This document shows positions 46,562-56,255 of a stretch of 64,000 nucleotides of DNA, piece after piece (positions within the stretch are counted from its first letter, which is position 1; the number at the start of each line of letters is the position of its first letter). The DNA comes from Roseibium aggregatum (lineage in GTDB: Bacteria > Pseudomonadota > Alphaproteobacteria > Rhizobiales > Stappiaceae). The translations under genes and the position numbers were made by a program. The stretch lies in contig NZ_JABFCZ010000013.1 of assembly GCF_014692675.1 (NCBI RefSeq), positions 64,001 through 128,000 on the forward strand. Direction: 5' to 3'. Below the pieces are notes generated by a model, which saw nothing but the letters and a program-made list of their open reading frames with translations, was not told the DNA's origin and made no database searches.

Positions 46562-47386
46562 ATGCCGCTTTTCGTCATCCCCTTTCCCGCCATCGACCCG
46601 GTGCTGATCCAGGTGGGCCCCTTTGCCCTCCGCTGGTATGCGCTTGCCTATATCGTCGGCATCCTGCTCGCCTGGCGCTACATGCGCCGCCTGGTGCTGA
46701 ACGACAATCTGTGGAACGGCCTCAAGCGGCCCACCCCGCTCGACATGGACGACTTCGTGCTCTGGGGCACCATCGGCATCATCCTCGGTGGCCGGATCGG
46801 TTATGTGCTCGTCTACAATCCCGCCTATTATCTCTCCCATCCGGCGGAGATCTTCGCCGTGTGGACCGGCGGCATGTCGTTTCACGGCGGTTTTACCGGC
46901 ACCGTGATCGCCATGATCCTGTTTGCCTGGAAAAGAGGCCTGTCGATCTGGACGCTGTTCGATCTTGCCGGCTGCGCGGCTCCCATCGGCCTCTTCTTCG
47001 GGCGGATCGCCAATTTCATCAACGGGGAACTCTGGGGCCGGGTGACCGATGTGCCCTGGGCGATGGTGTTTCCGACCGGCGGCCCGGAGCCACGCCATCC
47101 GAGCCAGCTCTACGAGGCCGCCCTGGAAGGCATCGCCCTCTTTCTGGTCATGCGCCTCCTGAGCCACCGGTTCAAGATGCTGCAGAGGCCCGGCTTCATC
47201 GCCGGCGCCTTCGCCTTCGGCTACGGTCTGGTTCGTTCCTTCGGTGAGCTTTACCGGGTTCCCGACGCCCAGATCGGCTATCTCAGCGGCTTCGTGACCA
47301 TGGGCATCCTGCTGTCGGTGCCGATGATGCTCGCCGGCCTGATCGCCATGATCTGGGCCGCCCGCCGGCACAAGGGCTCCGCATGA
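46562..47386 (+). CDS. lgt: Prolipoprotein diacylglyceryl transferase
   Basis: 274-aa inner-membrane enzyme that transfers diacylglycerol from phosphatidylglycerol to the lipobox cysteine. The signature G-R-I-A-N-F-I-N-G-E-L-W-G-R is complete; the H-G-G-F motif (S-F-H-G-G-F-T-G) and R-H-P-S-Q-L-Y-E-A are also present. Seven helices expected. Its stop overlaps the start of the next gene (ATGA), opening the lgt-midA-pgeF-M24 operon. Confidence 0.97.
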   Translation: MPLFVIPFPAIDPVLIQVGPFALRWYALAYIVGILLAWRYMRRLVLNDNLWNGLKRPTPLDMDDFVLWGTIGIILGGRIGYVLVYNPAYYLSHPAEIFAVWTGGMSFHGGFTGTVIAMILFAWKRGLSIWTLFDLAGCAAPIGLFFGRIANFINGELWGRVTDVPWAMVFPTGGPEPRHPSQLYEAALEGIALFLVMRLLSHRFKMLQRPGFIAGAFAFGYGLVRSFGELYRVPDAQIGYLSGFVTMGILLSVPMMLAGLIAMIWAARRHKGSA

Positions 47387-48522
47387 GCGGGGCAGCCCTG
47401 AAGGACAAGCTGACGGCCGGGATCCGCGCCCACGGACCGGTCACGGTCGCCGACTACATGGCAGCCTGCCTCGCCGACCCGGATGCCGGCTATTACATCA
47501 CCCGGGACCCGTTCGGGAAAAAAGGCGATTTCACCACGGCCCCCGAGGTCAGCCAGATGTTCGGCGAGCTGATCGGCGCCTTCTGTCTGCAGGCGTTCAA
47601 GGACCTGGGCGCACCCGACAGCTTCCAGCTTGTCGAACTTGGTCCCGGGCGGGGCACCCTGATGGCGGATCTCCTGCGCATGGCGTCGCTCCGCCCGGAG
47701 TTCGTCGAGGCGGCCAGCCTGTCTCTCGTGGAAACCAGCCCGACGCTCCGCAAGATACAGGCAAAGACGCTGGAAAAGGCGCCGCTCGCGCCCGCGTTCC
47801 TTGATCGCTTCGCCGATGTTCCCGACGGACCGCTGATCCTCGTCGCCAATGAATTCTTCGATGCCCTGCCGATCCATCAGTATGTCCGGACCGCAGACGG
47901 CTGGCGGGAACGCATGATCGGCCTGTCGGAGACCGGCGAGCTGTGCTTCGGCGTCGGCACGGCCCGGCTCGACGACACCGACCTGCCACCGGCAGCGCAA
48001 ACCGCACCGCACGGAACCATTCTCGAAACCCAGCCCGCGGCCAATGCAATCGCACAGGAGATCGGGACGCGCCTGGCGCGCCACGGCGGCGCGGCGCTCA
48101 TCATCGACTACGGCTACCTGAAAACCGCGACCGGCGACACGCTGCAGGCGCTTTACAAACATACCCATGACGACGTGCTCGCCCATCCGGGCGAGGCCGA
48201 TCTGACCGCGCATGTGAATTTCGAGGCGCTGGCGCGGGCTGCACGAGACGGCGGCGCAATACCGTTGCCGCCGCTGGAACAGGGCGAGTTCCTGCTCCGG
48301 CTCGGCCTGCTGGAGCGCGCCGGCGCGCTTGGGTCGGGCAAAAGCCATAGCGTTCAGGAAACGATCCGCGATGCGGTTGAACGCCTGGCCGCGCCGGACC
48401 AGATGGGCACGCTTTTCAAGGTGCTGGCGCTCAGTGGCGACGGACGTCCACTGGCGCCATTTGACATGCCAGCCGGAAGCCAGCAAGGATTTACCGATAT
48501 GCGCGGCGGAGAAATTGGATGA
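47383..48522 (+). CDS. SAM-dependent methyltransferase, NDUFAF7/MidA family
   Basis: 379-aa protein of the NDUFAF7 (DUF185) family: Y-Y-I-T-R-D-P-F-G-K-K-G-D-F-T-T-A-P-E-V-S-Q near residue 40, the SAM loop V-E-L-G-P-G-R-G-T-L near residue 84, N-E-F-F-D-A-L-P-I-H-Q and D-Y-G-Y. The human homologue methylates an arginine of complex I subunit NDUFS2, and alphaproteobacterial members are presumed to do likewise. It overlaps both neighbours by four bases. Confidence 0.94.
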   Translation: MSGAALKDKLTAGIRAHGPVTVADYMAACLADPDAGYYITRDPFGKKGDFTTAPEVSQMFGELIGAFCLQAFKDLGAPDSFQLVELGPGRGTLMADLLRMASLRPEFVEAASLSLVETSPTLRKIQAKTLEKAPLAPAFLDRFADVPDGPLILVANEFFDALPIHQYVRTADGWRERMIGLSETGELCFGVGTARLDDTDLPPAAQTAPHGTILETQPAANAIAQEIGTRLARHGGAALIIDYGYLKTATGDTLQALYKHTHDDVLAHPGEADLTAHVNFEALARAARDGGAIPLPPLEQGEFLLRLGLLERAGALGSGKSHSVQETIRDAVERLAAPDQMGTLFKVLALSGDGRPLAPFDMPAGSQQGFTDMRGGEIG

Positions 48523-49286
48523 TCGAGGCTGAGGAACTCAAACAGCCCGGGGTTCGGCATGGGTTCTTTACCCGCCGGGGCGGCGTTTCCTCCGGAATAT
48601 ATGACAGCCTCAACATCGGCACCGGCTCGCGCGATCATCCCGAACAGGTCGCGGAGAACCGGGCGCGCGTCGCCCGGCAACTGGGTATCGATCCGTCGCG
48701 ACTGGCGACCCCCTATCAGATCCATTCCGCTGAAGTGATCACCCTGAACGCTCCGTTCGACGACAACGCCGACCGCAGGGGCGATGCGCTGGTCACCGAC
48801 CGGCCAGGCCTTTTGATCGGCGTGGCGACGGCGGACTGTGGCCCTGTGCTGTTTGCCGACCGGGAAGCCGGTGTCATCGGCGCGGCCCATTCCGGCTGGA
48901 AGGGCGCGATCTCCGGCATTCTGGAAAACACCGTCGCGGCCATGGAAGCGCTTGGCGCCGACCGCAGCCGGATCGCCGCCGTTCTCGGCCCCACGATCTC
49001 GCAGGCGGCTTACGAGGTCGGGCCCGAGTTCCGGGAACGCCTTCTGGAAATGTCACAAGAAAACGAGCGCTATTTCCGCCCGTCCCCGCGCGAGCATCAC
49101 CACCAGTTCGACCTGCCGGCCTTCATCGTCGACCGGTTGAAGGCGGCAGGGCTGGAAAACAGCCGAAACCTGGATCTGTGCACCTATGCCGACGAGGAGC
49201 GGTTCTTTTCCTACCGGCGCACCACCCATCGCGGCGAACCGGACTACGGCCGCCTGATATCGGCCATCGTGCTTGACGGAGACTAG
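48519..49286 (+). CDS. pgeF: Peptidoglycan editing factor (polyphenol oxidase/laccase-domain family)
   Basis: 255-aa protein with V-R-H-G-F-F-T-R-R-G-G-V-S, Q-I-H-S-A-E-V, T-A-D-C-G-P-V-L-F and A-A-H-S-G-W-K-G, plus the C-terminal C-T-Y-A-D-E-E-R-F-F-S-Y-R-R-T. These contain the His-Cys-His metal/active-site set. The E. coli homologue removes L-Ser misincorporated into UDP-MurNAc peptides. Starts inside the end of the methyltransferase gene (ATGA). Confidence 0.95.
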   Translation: MIEAEELKQPGVRHGFFTRRGGVSSGIYDSLNIGTGSRDHPEQVAENRARVARQLGIDPSRLATPYQIHSAEVITLNAPFDDNADRRGDALVTDRPGLLIGVATADCGPVLFADREAGVIGAAHSGWKGAISGILENTVAAMEALGADRSRIAAVLGPTISQAAYEVGPEFRERLLEMSQENERYFRPSPREHHHQFDLPAFIVDRLKAAGLENSRNLDLCTYADEERFFSYRRTTHRGEPDYGRLISAIVLDGD

Positions 49287-49288
49287 CC

Positions 49289-50446
49289 ATGGCGCTGCAT
49301 TTTACCCAGGAGGAATTCGACGCCCGGTTCGAGCGCCTGAAGCAGCGCATGAGCGAGGAAAAGCTCGACGCCATTCTGCTGTTCGCCCAGGAAAGCATGT
49401 ATTGGCTGACCGGCTACGACACCTTCGGCTTCTGCTTCTTCCAGTGTCTTGTGGTCACCGCTGACGGCAGGATGGTGCTTTTGACCCGCTCTGCGGACCA
49501 GCGCCAGGCGCGCCATACCTCCAACATCTCCGACATCCGGATCTGGATCGACCTGCCCGATGCCAGCCCGGTCGGCCAGTTGAAGGATCTCCTGTTCGAC
49601 ATGGACCTTCTGGGTGCGAAGATCGGCATCGAATACGACACCCATGGCATGACGGGAAAGATCGGGATCGAGATCAACGCCCAGCTCAACAGCTTCGCCG
49701 ACTTGAGCGACGGGTCCCGCATCGTTCGAAGGCTCAGGGCCGTGAAGAGCCCTGCGGAAATCGCCTACGTCCGCCAGGCAGCCTCTCTCGCCGACAAGGC
49801 CTATCACGCCGCCATGGATGAAATCCGCCCCGGAGCGGACGAAGGCCGGATCCTTGCAGCCATGCAGGGTGTGATCCTTGAAGGCGGCGGCGACTATGCG
49901 GGCAACGAATTCATCATCGGATCCGGCAAGGACGCCCTTTTATGCCGCTACAAGAGCGGCCGCCGCACGCTGGACGAAAACGATCAGATCACCCTGGAAT
50001 GGGCCGGGGTCTGCCGCCATTACCATGCGGCGCTGATGCGCACCGTTGTCGTCGGCAGACCGACGGCGCGCCATGAGGAAATGTATCAGGCCGCCCGCGA
50101 TGCGCTCAGCGCAGTCGAGGAAAAGCTCCGGCCCGGCTTCACCTTCGGCGATATTTTCGAAGCCCATGCCGCAGCCGTCGACGCGCATGACATGATGGCC
50201 CACCGGTTGAACACCTGTGGCTATTCCCTGGGCGCCCGCTTCACACCGAGCTGGATGGACCCGCCCATGGCCTACAAGGGCAACCCGGCCGAAGTCCGTC
50301 CGAACATGGTGCTTTTCATGCACATGATCCTGATGGATTCGGTCACCGAAACCGCCATGACAGTCGGACAGACCTACCTGACCACCGAAGGGCCGCCGGA
50401 ATGCCTTTCAGCCCTGCCTCTCGACCTTCCGGTCAAGTCGGGCTAA
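49289..50446 (+). CDS. M24 (creatinase/ectoine hydrolase-like) family protein
   Basis: 385-aa protein with an N-terminal creatinase-type domain (F-D-A-R-F-E-R-L-K-Q-R-M, Y-W-L-T-G-Y-D-T) and a C-terminal pita-bread domain. The metal ligands of true Xaa-Pro peptidases are not all present: where D-x-G...D is expected the sequence has L-E-W-A-G-V-C-R-H-Y-H-A-A-L-M-R, and the final region is F-M-H-M-I-L-M-D. This pattern fits metal-free creatinase or ectoine hydrolase (DoeA-like) rather than an aminopeptidase. It follows pgeF after two bases, so it is the last gene of the lgt operon. Confidence 0.85.
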   Translation: MALHFTQEEFDARFERLKQRMSEEKLDAILLFAQESMYWLTGYDTFGFCFFQCLVVTADGRMVLLTRSADQRQARHTSNISDIRIWIDLPDASPVGQLKDLLFDMDLLGAKIGIEYDTHGMTGKIGIEINAQLNSFADLSDGSRIVRRLRAVKSPAEIAYVRQAASLADKAYHAAMDEIRPGADEGRILAAMQGVILEGGGDYAGNEFIIGSGKDALLCRYKSGRRTLDENDQITLEWAGVCRHYHAALMRTVVVGRPTARHEEMYQAARDALSAVEEKLRPGFTFGDIFEAHAAAVDAHDMMAHRLNTCGYSLGARFTPSWMDPPMAYKGNPAEVRPNMVLFMHMILMDSVTETAMTVGQTYLTTEGPPECLSALPLDLPVKSG

Positions 50447-50522
50447 ATCTGCCGGTACAGCCAGATTCGACTGACCCGAAACTTGCACCCGAAAGCCATC
50501 GAACAGCCCGCGAGCTACGAAC

Positions 50523-51044
50523 GTGCCAATGACCCTGCCTTCCGCTGCTGGCCTTCGCCGGTTTCTCGCCATCCTGAGTGTTCTGACCCTTGCCGCATGT
50601 CAGGGCCTGCCGGAACCTCCCGCGCCGCTCGGCTCGCCATCCCCGAACCAGGCGCCTCCGGCGCCGCCTCCCGCGACCCCGTCGGAAGCCACCTTTGCCT
50701 TCGAGCCCTTTACAGGTGCGCCGGGAAATCTCGCCGACGATCTGTCCCGCTATATCGGCATTGAAGCGCAGAAGCAGGGCCTGATCCTCGTGCGCCGGGT
50801 CGGCGCTGCATCGAACTACCGGGTCAAGGGATACCTGTCGGCCACCGGCGAGCCCTCCTCGGCAACCGTGTTTTACGTCTTCGACATCGTCGATCCCGCT
50901 GGAACACGCCTGAAGCGTATCTCCGGCAGCGAAACGGTCGGCGGGACCAAGGGGGATCCATGGCAGGCCATCGATTCGGCGACACTGGAAAGAATAGCCA
51001 ACCGTTCGGTGGTGGAAATTGTCGCCTGGCTCAACCGCCGGTGA
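50523..51044 (+). CDS. Putative lipoprotein of unknown function
   Basis: 173-aa protein with a lipobox L-A-A-C (cysteine near residue 26) after a hydrophobic segment, then a proline/alanine-rich linker (about 28-55), and a small domain containing Y-I-G-I-E-A-Q-K-Q-G-L, Y-R-V-K-G-Y-L-S-A and W-Q-A-I-D. GTG or the ATG six bases later could start it. It is a common alphaproteobacterial type near prs; function unknown. Confidence 0.8.
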   Translation: MPMTLPSAAGLRRFLAILSVLTLAACQGLPEPPAPLGSPSPNQAPPAPPPATPSEATFAFEPFTGAPGNLADDLSRYIGIEAQKQGLILVRRVGAASNYRVKGYLSATGEPSSATVFYVFDIVDPAGTRLKRISGSETVGGTKGDPWQAIDSATLERIANRSVVEIVAWLNRR

Positions 51045-51267
51045 CCGATTTGCCGGCGCAATTTCATCCTTTATGAAAGAATTTTGCAAAAAGGGATGAA
51101 AACACCGCGCTCGTGCGGTTGTCGGATGCAAAAGCGGTTGCTAAAACGCCGCCGCCTGCTAAGGGCTGGCCAGCGCGGCTTGGACGCGCGGCACGATGTG
51201 AACCAGGACCGTACCGGGATATAGGGCCAGACCCCGCCCGGCGTCGCACCAGAAGGACTTGCGGCTT

Positions 51268-52200
51268 ATGAAAATCGTCGCGGGCAATTCCAACCGAGCC
51301 CTTGCGGAAGAGATTTCCAAATATCTGGACGTGCCCCTGGCCTCCTGCCAGGTCCGGCGCTTCGCCGACCAGGAAATCTTCGTCGAAATTCAGGAAAATG
51401 TGCGCGGCGAGGATGTTTTCGTCATCCAGCCGACCAGCTACCCCGCAAACGACCACCTGATGGAACTGCTCATCATCATCGATGCGCTGCGCCGGTCGTC
51501 GGCCCGCCGGATCACGGCCGTCATTCCCTATTTCGGCTATGCCCGCCAGGACCGCCGCGCTTCAGGCCGCACGCCGATCTCGGCCAAACTGGTCGCCAAC
51601 CTGATCACCGAAGCCGGCGCCGACCGCGTCCTGACGCTCGATCTTCACGCCGGTCAGATCCAGGGTTTCTTCGACATTCCCACCGACAACCTGTTCGCCG
51701 CGCCGGTCATGACCCGCGACATCAAGGAGCGCTACGCGACCGACAACGTCATGGTCGTCTCCCCGGATGTCGGCGGCGTGGTCCGCGCCCGGGCGCTGGC
51801 AAAGCGCATCGAGGCGCCGCTGTCCATCGTCGACAAGCGCCGTGACAAGCCCGGAGAGTCCGAGGTGATGAACATCATCGGCGACGTCGACGGCTACGAC
51901 TGTATCCTCGTCGATGACATCGTCGACAGTGGCGGCACCCTGTGCAACGCCGCCGAGGCGCTATTGAAGGACGGCGCGAAGTCGGTGACCGCCTATATCA
52001 CCCACGGCGTCCTGTCCGGCGGCGCGGTCGCCCGCGTGACCTCCTCCAAGCTCAAGGAACTGGTGATCACCAACTCCATCGAACCCACGGCGGCGATCAC
52101 GGCGGCTGCCAACATCCGCACGATTTCGATCGCACCGCTCATCGGCGAAGCGATCAACCGGACGGCCCTGGAAAAATCCGTCTCCAGCCTGTTCAGCTGA
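51268..52200 (+). CDS. prs: Ribose-phosphate pyrophosphokinase
   Basis: 310-aa enzyme making PRPP from ribose 5-phosphate and ATP. Motifs: R-F-A-D-Q-E-I near residue 30, Y-A-R-Q-D-R-R near residue 94, [10 protein letters not shown], and the PRPP loop [10 protein letters not shown]. The ATG is used rather than an upstream TTG because homologues start M-K-I-V-A-G-N. Strong terminator downstream. Confidence 0.97.
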   Translation: MKIVAGNSNRALAEEISKYLDVPLASCQVRRFADQEIFVEIQENVRGEDVFVIQPTSYPANDHLMELLIIIDALRRSSARRITAVIPYFGYARQDRRASGRTPISAKLVANLITEAGADRVLTLDLHAGQIQGFFDIPTDNLFAAPVMTRDIKERYATDNVMVVSPDVGGVVRARALAKRIEAPLSIVDKRRDKPGESEVMNIIGDVDGYDCILVDDIVDSGGTLCNAAEALLKDGAKSVTAYITHGVLSGGAVARVTSSKLKELVITNSIEPTAAITAAANIRTISIAPLIGEAINRTALEKSVSSLFS

Positions 52201-52221
52201 TAAGAATTCGAACGCTCATAA

Positions 52222-52250
52222 AAAAAGCCGGCCCTCGAGGCCGGCTTTTT
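52222..52250. terminator. Bidirectional terminator between prs and the chemoreceptor gene
   Basis: 12-base arms AAAAAGCCGGCC / GGCCGGCTTTTT around a CTCGA loop, between convergent genes. Confidence 0.9.
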
Positions 52251-52269
52251 GCGTTTCCGCTTCTTTCGG

Positions 52270-54396
52270 TCAGGCTGCCGCAACCGCGGCCAAGAACCTG
52301 TCGACGGTCCGGCGCAGCTCTCCGGTCCGGTCACTTACGCTTGCGGAAGCTTCCAGAACCTTCGAGGCCGACTCGCTGGTATCGCGGACCTTGTCGGAGA
52401 TATTGACCATCGTCTCTGCCACATGCAGCGTGCCGGACGCAGCTTCCTGGACGTTGGAGGAAATCTCGCCGGTCGCAGCGCCTTGCTGTTCGACGGCCGA
52501 TGCAATCGTCGTGGTGTAGGAGTTCACCTCGCCCATGGTGTCGGTTATCCCCTGGATCGCCACGACCGCTTCCCGGGTTGCATCCTGCACCTCGTTGATC
52601 TGGGTGCTGATTTCCTCGGTCGCCTTGGCGGTCTGGGTCGCCAGCTCCTTCACTTCCGATGCCACCACGGCGAAGCCCTTCCCGGCCTCGCCGGCCCGGG
52701 CCGCCTCGATCGTCGCATTGAGCGCAAGCAGGTTGGTCTGTTCGGCAATGTCTGAAATCAGTTTGACCACATCGCCGATCCGCTGGGCTGCTTCCGCAAG
52801 ACCGCCGATCTTGTCGTTGGTCTGCGCGGCATTTTCAACCGCCTTGCCGACAATACCGGTGGTGCTTTCGACCTGCCGGCTGATCTCCTGAATGGAGGCC
52901 GCCAGTTCCTCCGCCGCCGAGGCAACGGTCTGAACGTTGTTGGAGGCCTGCTCGGACGCGGAAGACGCTCCGGCCGCTTCGCCGGCGGTCGCATCCGCAA
53001 TTTCGTTGAGGCCTTCGGCGACGTTGCGCATCTCTTCGGAATTGCTTGAAACCGCATCCAGCATGTCCGCCACTTCCGAACGGAAGCCGTCGATCAGGGC
53101 CCGAACCTCTTCGGCCTGCCGCTCGCGCGCCTCGCTGGTCGATCGCTGATCGGCCTCCAGCTGGGCCCGTTCAATGGCGTTGTTGCGGAACACGACGACC
53201 GTCTTGGCCATGTCGTCGATTTCATCGTTGGATGTCTGGCTCGGCACCTCGGCATCCGTGTTACCGTCGGCAAGCTGCATCATCGTGTCGGACAGGAGCC
53301 GGATCCGGCCGCTGAGGTTTCGTGAGAAATAGACGCCGACGGCAGCGGCAATCAGGGCACTCAGGGCGGCAATGCCCAGGATCCAGTTCCTGAGGCTGGC
53401 CAGCGGCGCCTGCACTTCCGCCACATCCTGGACCACGACAACGGCGAAGGGCTTGTTCAGATAGTCAAACGGAATGATGGCCGCATCGACTTCACGTCCG
53501 TCGAAGTCATAGAGCTCCTTGAACTCCGGCTTGCCGCCGAGCGCGGAGAGCACCTCGTCCCGCTTCAGGACATCGCTCATCAGTTCCGAAGCGTCGGCGG
53601 TCCGCAGGCTGTCGTTCTGCACGATGCCTTCACCGTTGATGAAATAGACATTCCCGGTTTCCCCGAGGCCTGCATATTTGCCCAGCGTGGCACTGATATT
53701 GTCGGTCGGCACCTGATAGACGAGGACGCCGAGCTTTTTCGAACCGATCCCGATCGGAGTGGCCATGAAACCGGCAGGTTCGCCGTTGTGCGCCTGATAG
53801 GGCTCGAGATCGTAAAGGACTGCAGTGCCGGTATCGGCGGCCATTGCGTCTTCGAAAGCCTTCGCGAGATTGGTGTCCTTCCACTCTGCGGAGCGAAGGT
53901 CGGCGGCAAAATCGCCGAGCTTGTTGACCGTATAGACGACATTGCCTTCAGGATCGATCAGCATCAGATCCTCATAGCCGTTGTCGGCGATGTAGCGTCG
54001 AAGCAGCGGGTGGAATTTCGCGTGCGAACGGTCGTAGGGCTTGCGCCCCGCCTTCACCAGTTCGGCCCGCTCGTTTTCCGGATGGGGATTGTCCGTCACA
54101 TAGGTCTTCAGGACCCGTGCGGTTGCCTCGTCGCCGTATTTCGCCCAGCCTGCTTCGAAATCGGCAATAGCGGCGCGAATGGTCTGCCCTTCGGCGTTGG
54201 ACAGAATGCCCGCACGAACCGTTGCCAATTCGTCGATCAGGGAATCCTTCCGGCTTTCGGCGACGGCCATCAAGCGCTCCTTGGCCAGAGCGTTGACGCT
54301 GTTTGCACCCGACAGGTAACTGGCAATACCAACGCCGGCCGAACACAGGAGCGCAATACCGACAATGACCGACGGCAGTTTCGTAGATACCCTCAC
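52270..54396 (-). CDS. Methyl-accepting chemotaxis protein
   Basis: 708-aa chemoreceptor starting on GTG with AAGGGGAG. Helix at about 8-28, a long periplasmic sensor (about 30-330) with a double-Cache-like part ([24 protein letters not shown]), second helix at about 336-358, HAMP, then a coiled-coil signalling domain. The hairpin tip reads [29 protein letters not shown]. No C-terminal CheR-binding pentapeptide (it ends A-A-V-A-A-A). It lies 64 bases downstream of the Cache-like exported protein on the same strand. Confidence 0.94.
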   Translation of the reverse strand: MRVSTKLPSVIVGIALLCSAGVGIASYLSGANSVNALAKERLMAVAESRKDSLIDELATVRAGILSNAEGQTIRAAIADFEAGWAKYGDEATARVLKTYVTDNPHPENERAELVKAGRKPYDRSHAKFHPLLRRYIADNGYEDLMLIDPEGNVVYTVNKLGDFAADLRSAEWKDTNLAKAFEDAMAADTGTAVLYDLEPYQAHNGEPAGFMATPIGIGSKKLGVLVYQVPTDNISATLGKYAGLGETGNVYFINGEGIVQNDSLRTADASELMSDVLKRDEVLSALGGKPEFKELYDFDGREVDAAIIPFDYLNKPFAVVVVQDVAEVQAPLASLRNWILGIAALSALIAAAVGVYFSRNLSGRIRLLSDTMMQLADGNTDAEVPSQTSNDEIDDMAKTVVVFRNNAIERAQLEADQRSTSEARERQAEEVRALIDGFRSEVADMLDAVSSNSEEMRNVAEGLNEIADATAGEAAGASSASEQASNNVQTVASAAEELAASIQEISRQVESTTGIVGKAVENAAQTNDKIGGLAEAAQRIGDVVKLISDIAEQTNLLALNATIEAARAGEAGKGFAVVASEVKELATQTAKATEEISTQINEVQDATREAVVAIQGITDTMGEVNSYTTTIASAVEQQGAATGEISSNVQEAASGTLHVAETMVNISDKVRDTSESASKVLEASASVSDRTGELRRTVDRFLAAVAAA

Positions 54397-54426
54397 CTCA
54401 AAGCTCCCCTTAATATTTCTTGGCCA

Positions 54427-54452
54427 ATGAAGGGCGCCGAAGCGCCCTTCAT
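54427..54452 (-). promoter_or_regulatory. UUCG-capped hairpin between the Cache protein and chemoreceptor genes
   Basis: Perfect 11-base arms; on the minus-strand RNA ATGAAGGGCGC-TTCG-GCGCCCTTCAT, with a very stable C(UUCG)G tetraloop. There is no T-run after it, so it may stabilise the upstream message or lower read-through rather than fully terminate. Confidence 0.65.
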
Positions 54453-54460
54453 CAAAAAAG

Positions 54461-55030
54461 TCAGAGTTCGTCGACGTTCACGCCGAAGGTGACCGCGCCG
54501 ATCGTCTCGCCCGAGGCAGGGTCGGTTACCGAAACGCTGACCTGGCTCTGCAGCATCTGCGTGCTTTCATCCTGTTCGAGGTCGCCGACATGAACCGCGC
54601 CCTTGCCCTTGAGGAAGGTTTCCTTCCACTTGGCCTCGTCGCCCTGCCAGTAGTCGGAGGTCACGTCGCTCTGTCCGACGTTCAGGCCCTTCGCGTCCAT
54701 GACGAAGATTTCGGTGAAGAGGCCATCGCTGGCGCCCTGGGCATCGGCCAGATAGGCGGAAAGGTCGTTTTCAAGGACCTTGTCGATCATCGGCTGGTCG
54801 GCGGCATCCGCCTCCGCGCGCCATTGCTTGTCGAGCTCGTCGATCTTGGCCTGATCATAACCGGCCGTCTGTTCGTTCTGGGCCTTCACGGCGGAAACGA
54901 CTTCGCTGGAACCTGCGATTTCCGCGATTTTTCCGGAAGCCAGGGCCGTCAACTCATTCTGGAATTCGTTGGCTGCAACCGAGCTGCAACCGATCAGGAC
55001 TGCCAGAACTGCACTAGTAAGTAATTTCAT
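54461..55030 (-). CDS. Stand-alone exported Cache/PDC-like sensor protein
   Basis: 189-aa protein with a signal sequence. L-I-G-C at residue 15 forms a plausible lipobox, otherwise cleavage follows V-A-A. The mature part consists of a long helix (F-Q-N-E-L-T-A-L-A...) and a single PDC-like sensor fold with [24 protein letters not shown] and a final [12 protein letters not shown]. It has no transmembrane signalling part, so it resembles the extracellular half of a chemoreceptor or kinase. Being first in an apparent operon with a chemoreceptor, it may bind ligand for it; this is inference. Confidence 0.75.
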   Translation of the reverse strand: MKLLTSAVLAVLIGCSSVAANEFQNELTALASGKIAEIAGSSEVVSAVKAQNEQTAGYDQAKIDELDKQWRAEADAADQPMIDKVLENDLSAYLADAQGASDGLFTEIFVMDAKGLNVGQSDVTSDYWQGDEAKWKETFLKGKGAVHVGDLEQDESTQMLQSQVSVSVTDPASGETIGAVTFGVNVDEL

Positions 55031-55082
55031 CAGTATCTCCCATTTCTCTTCTATGGATCAGTAGAAGATGAATAGTTTAAAA

Positions 55083-55126
55083 AAGTTATAATCATAACTA
55101 TTACCTAGGGTTGTATAAGTTATAAT
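55083..55126 (-). promoter_or_regulatory. Repeated ATTATAACTT boxes upstream of the Cache protein gene
   Basis: On the minus strand ATTATAACTT occurs twice with 34-base spacing (about three helical turns), 53-96 bases upstream of the start codon. Either one holds a -10-like element or both are an activator/repressor site. Confidence 0.4.
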
Positions 55127-55353
55127 ATACACATGCTGTAATTTTTGTTTACAACCTGCTAATTCATACAAATAAAAACGATGAATGAATTCCACGCCTT
55201 CGCGGAAAGGCCTGCTCTTTCCTGAAAAACGCATGATGACAAATACTTGCCGCACAGCATCATTTCATTGCTGCAGCGCCAAAAGCCGCGCAGACATCCC
55301 ATTCCGGCTGAATTTCCGGACAGGAGGACCAGGCGCAGAAACAAGCTTCCGGC

Positions 55354-55381
55354 TTGCGCAACAGGCGCCTTTCCGCTATAG
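55354..55381 (+). promoter_or_regulatory. Candidate rplY promoter
   Basis: TTGCGC, 16 bases, CTATAG, about 125 bases upstream of the rplY ATG. By-eye prediction. Confidence 0.35.
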
Positions 55382-55506
55382 CACCCCCGCGCCTGCACCC
55401 CTGGAGGAGGCGCTTACGGGCCGATTCCGGTGCGCGGCGCATTGATCGCAAGATGAATGCGCAGTGGATCGCCGGCCCATTTCAAAACATCCGAAGGAGT
55501 TTTGCC

Positions 55507-56136
55507 ATGGCTGCCAGCTATGAGCTGAAGGCGTCGGCACGGGAACGGGTGGGCAAGGGGGCCGCTCGGTCACTGCGTCGCGAAGGCCTTCTCCCTGCCG
55601 TTATCTACGGTGACAAGAAACCTGCCCTGCCGATCACCATTCCGGTGAAGGAAACCACGCTGACCCTGCACAAAGGCGGTTTCCTGACCCATCTCGGCAC
55701 CATTGATGTCGAAGGCGAAAAGCATCAGGTCATCGCCAAGGACTATCAGCTGCACCCGGTTCGCGATGAACTGCTGCACGTTGATTTCCTGCGCGTTTCC
55801 AAGAATGCGGTGCTGACGATCGACGTTCCGGTTCACTTCCTCAATGAGGAAACCTGCCCGGGCATCAAGCGCGGCGGCGTTCTGAACATTGTCCGCCACA
55901 CGGTCGAAATGACCGTTCCGGCAACGGCAATTCCGGAAGCCCTCGACCTCGATCTGGCGACCGCCGAACTCGGCGACAGTCTGCACATTTCCGCAGTCAA
56001 GCTGCCGGAAGGCTGCCAGCCGACGATCACCGATCGCGATTTCACCATCGCGACGATCGCCGCTCCGGCCGGCCTGAAGGAAACGGACGAAGCCGAAGAA
56101 GCTGCAGAAGAAGGCGAAGAAGAAGGCGAAGACTAA
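55507..56136 (+). CDS. rplY: 50S ribosomal protein L25/general stress protein Ctc
   Basis: 209-aa long-form L25 (Ctc type) that binds 5S rRNA. N-terminal L25 domain: [21 protein letters not shown] then V-I-Y-G-D-K-K, and [20 protein letters not shown]-terminal TL5/Ctc beta domain, then a highly acidic Glu/Ala tail. The ATG has CCGAAGGAG 10 bases upstream. Followed by a terminator and pth, the usual order. Confidence 0.96.
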   Translation: MAASYELKASARERVGKGAARSLRREGLLPAVIYGDKKPALPITIPVKETTLTLHKGGFLTHLGTIDVEGEKHQVIAKDYQLHPVRDELLHVDFLRVSKNAVLTIDVPVHFLNEETCPGIKRGGVLNIVRHTVEMTVPATAIPEALDLDLATAELGDSLHISAVKLPEGCQPTITDRDFTIATIAAPAGLKETDEAEEAAEEGEEEGED

Positions 56137-56162
56137 GCCTTACTTGTCGCTTATACGCATTC

Positions 56163-56195
56163 AGAAGGGGACGGTCGGCCGTCCCCTTCTTGTTT
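56163..56195 (+). terminator. Intrinsic terminator after rplY
   Basis: Perfect 12-base arms AGAAGGGGACGG / CCGTCCCCTTCT around TCGG, followed by TGTTT. Confidence 0.85.
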
Positions 56196-56255
56196 CCAGG
56201 CCCTTTCGCAGGCAGAAATACGCGATACGGATCTGGAATTAGCTGGGAGCATCTC

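Larger units (their letters stand above)
55031..55506. other. AT-rich divergent intergenic region
   Basis: 476 bases without a gene. The part at about 55060-55200 is strikingly AT-rich compared with its surroundings and holds two direct copies of AAGTTATAAT (55083-55092 and 55117-55126, 34 bases apart). The rplY side returns to normal composition and has a candidate promoter. Confidence 0.65.
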
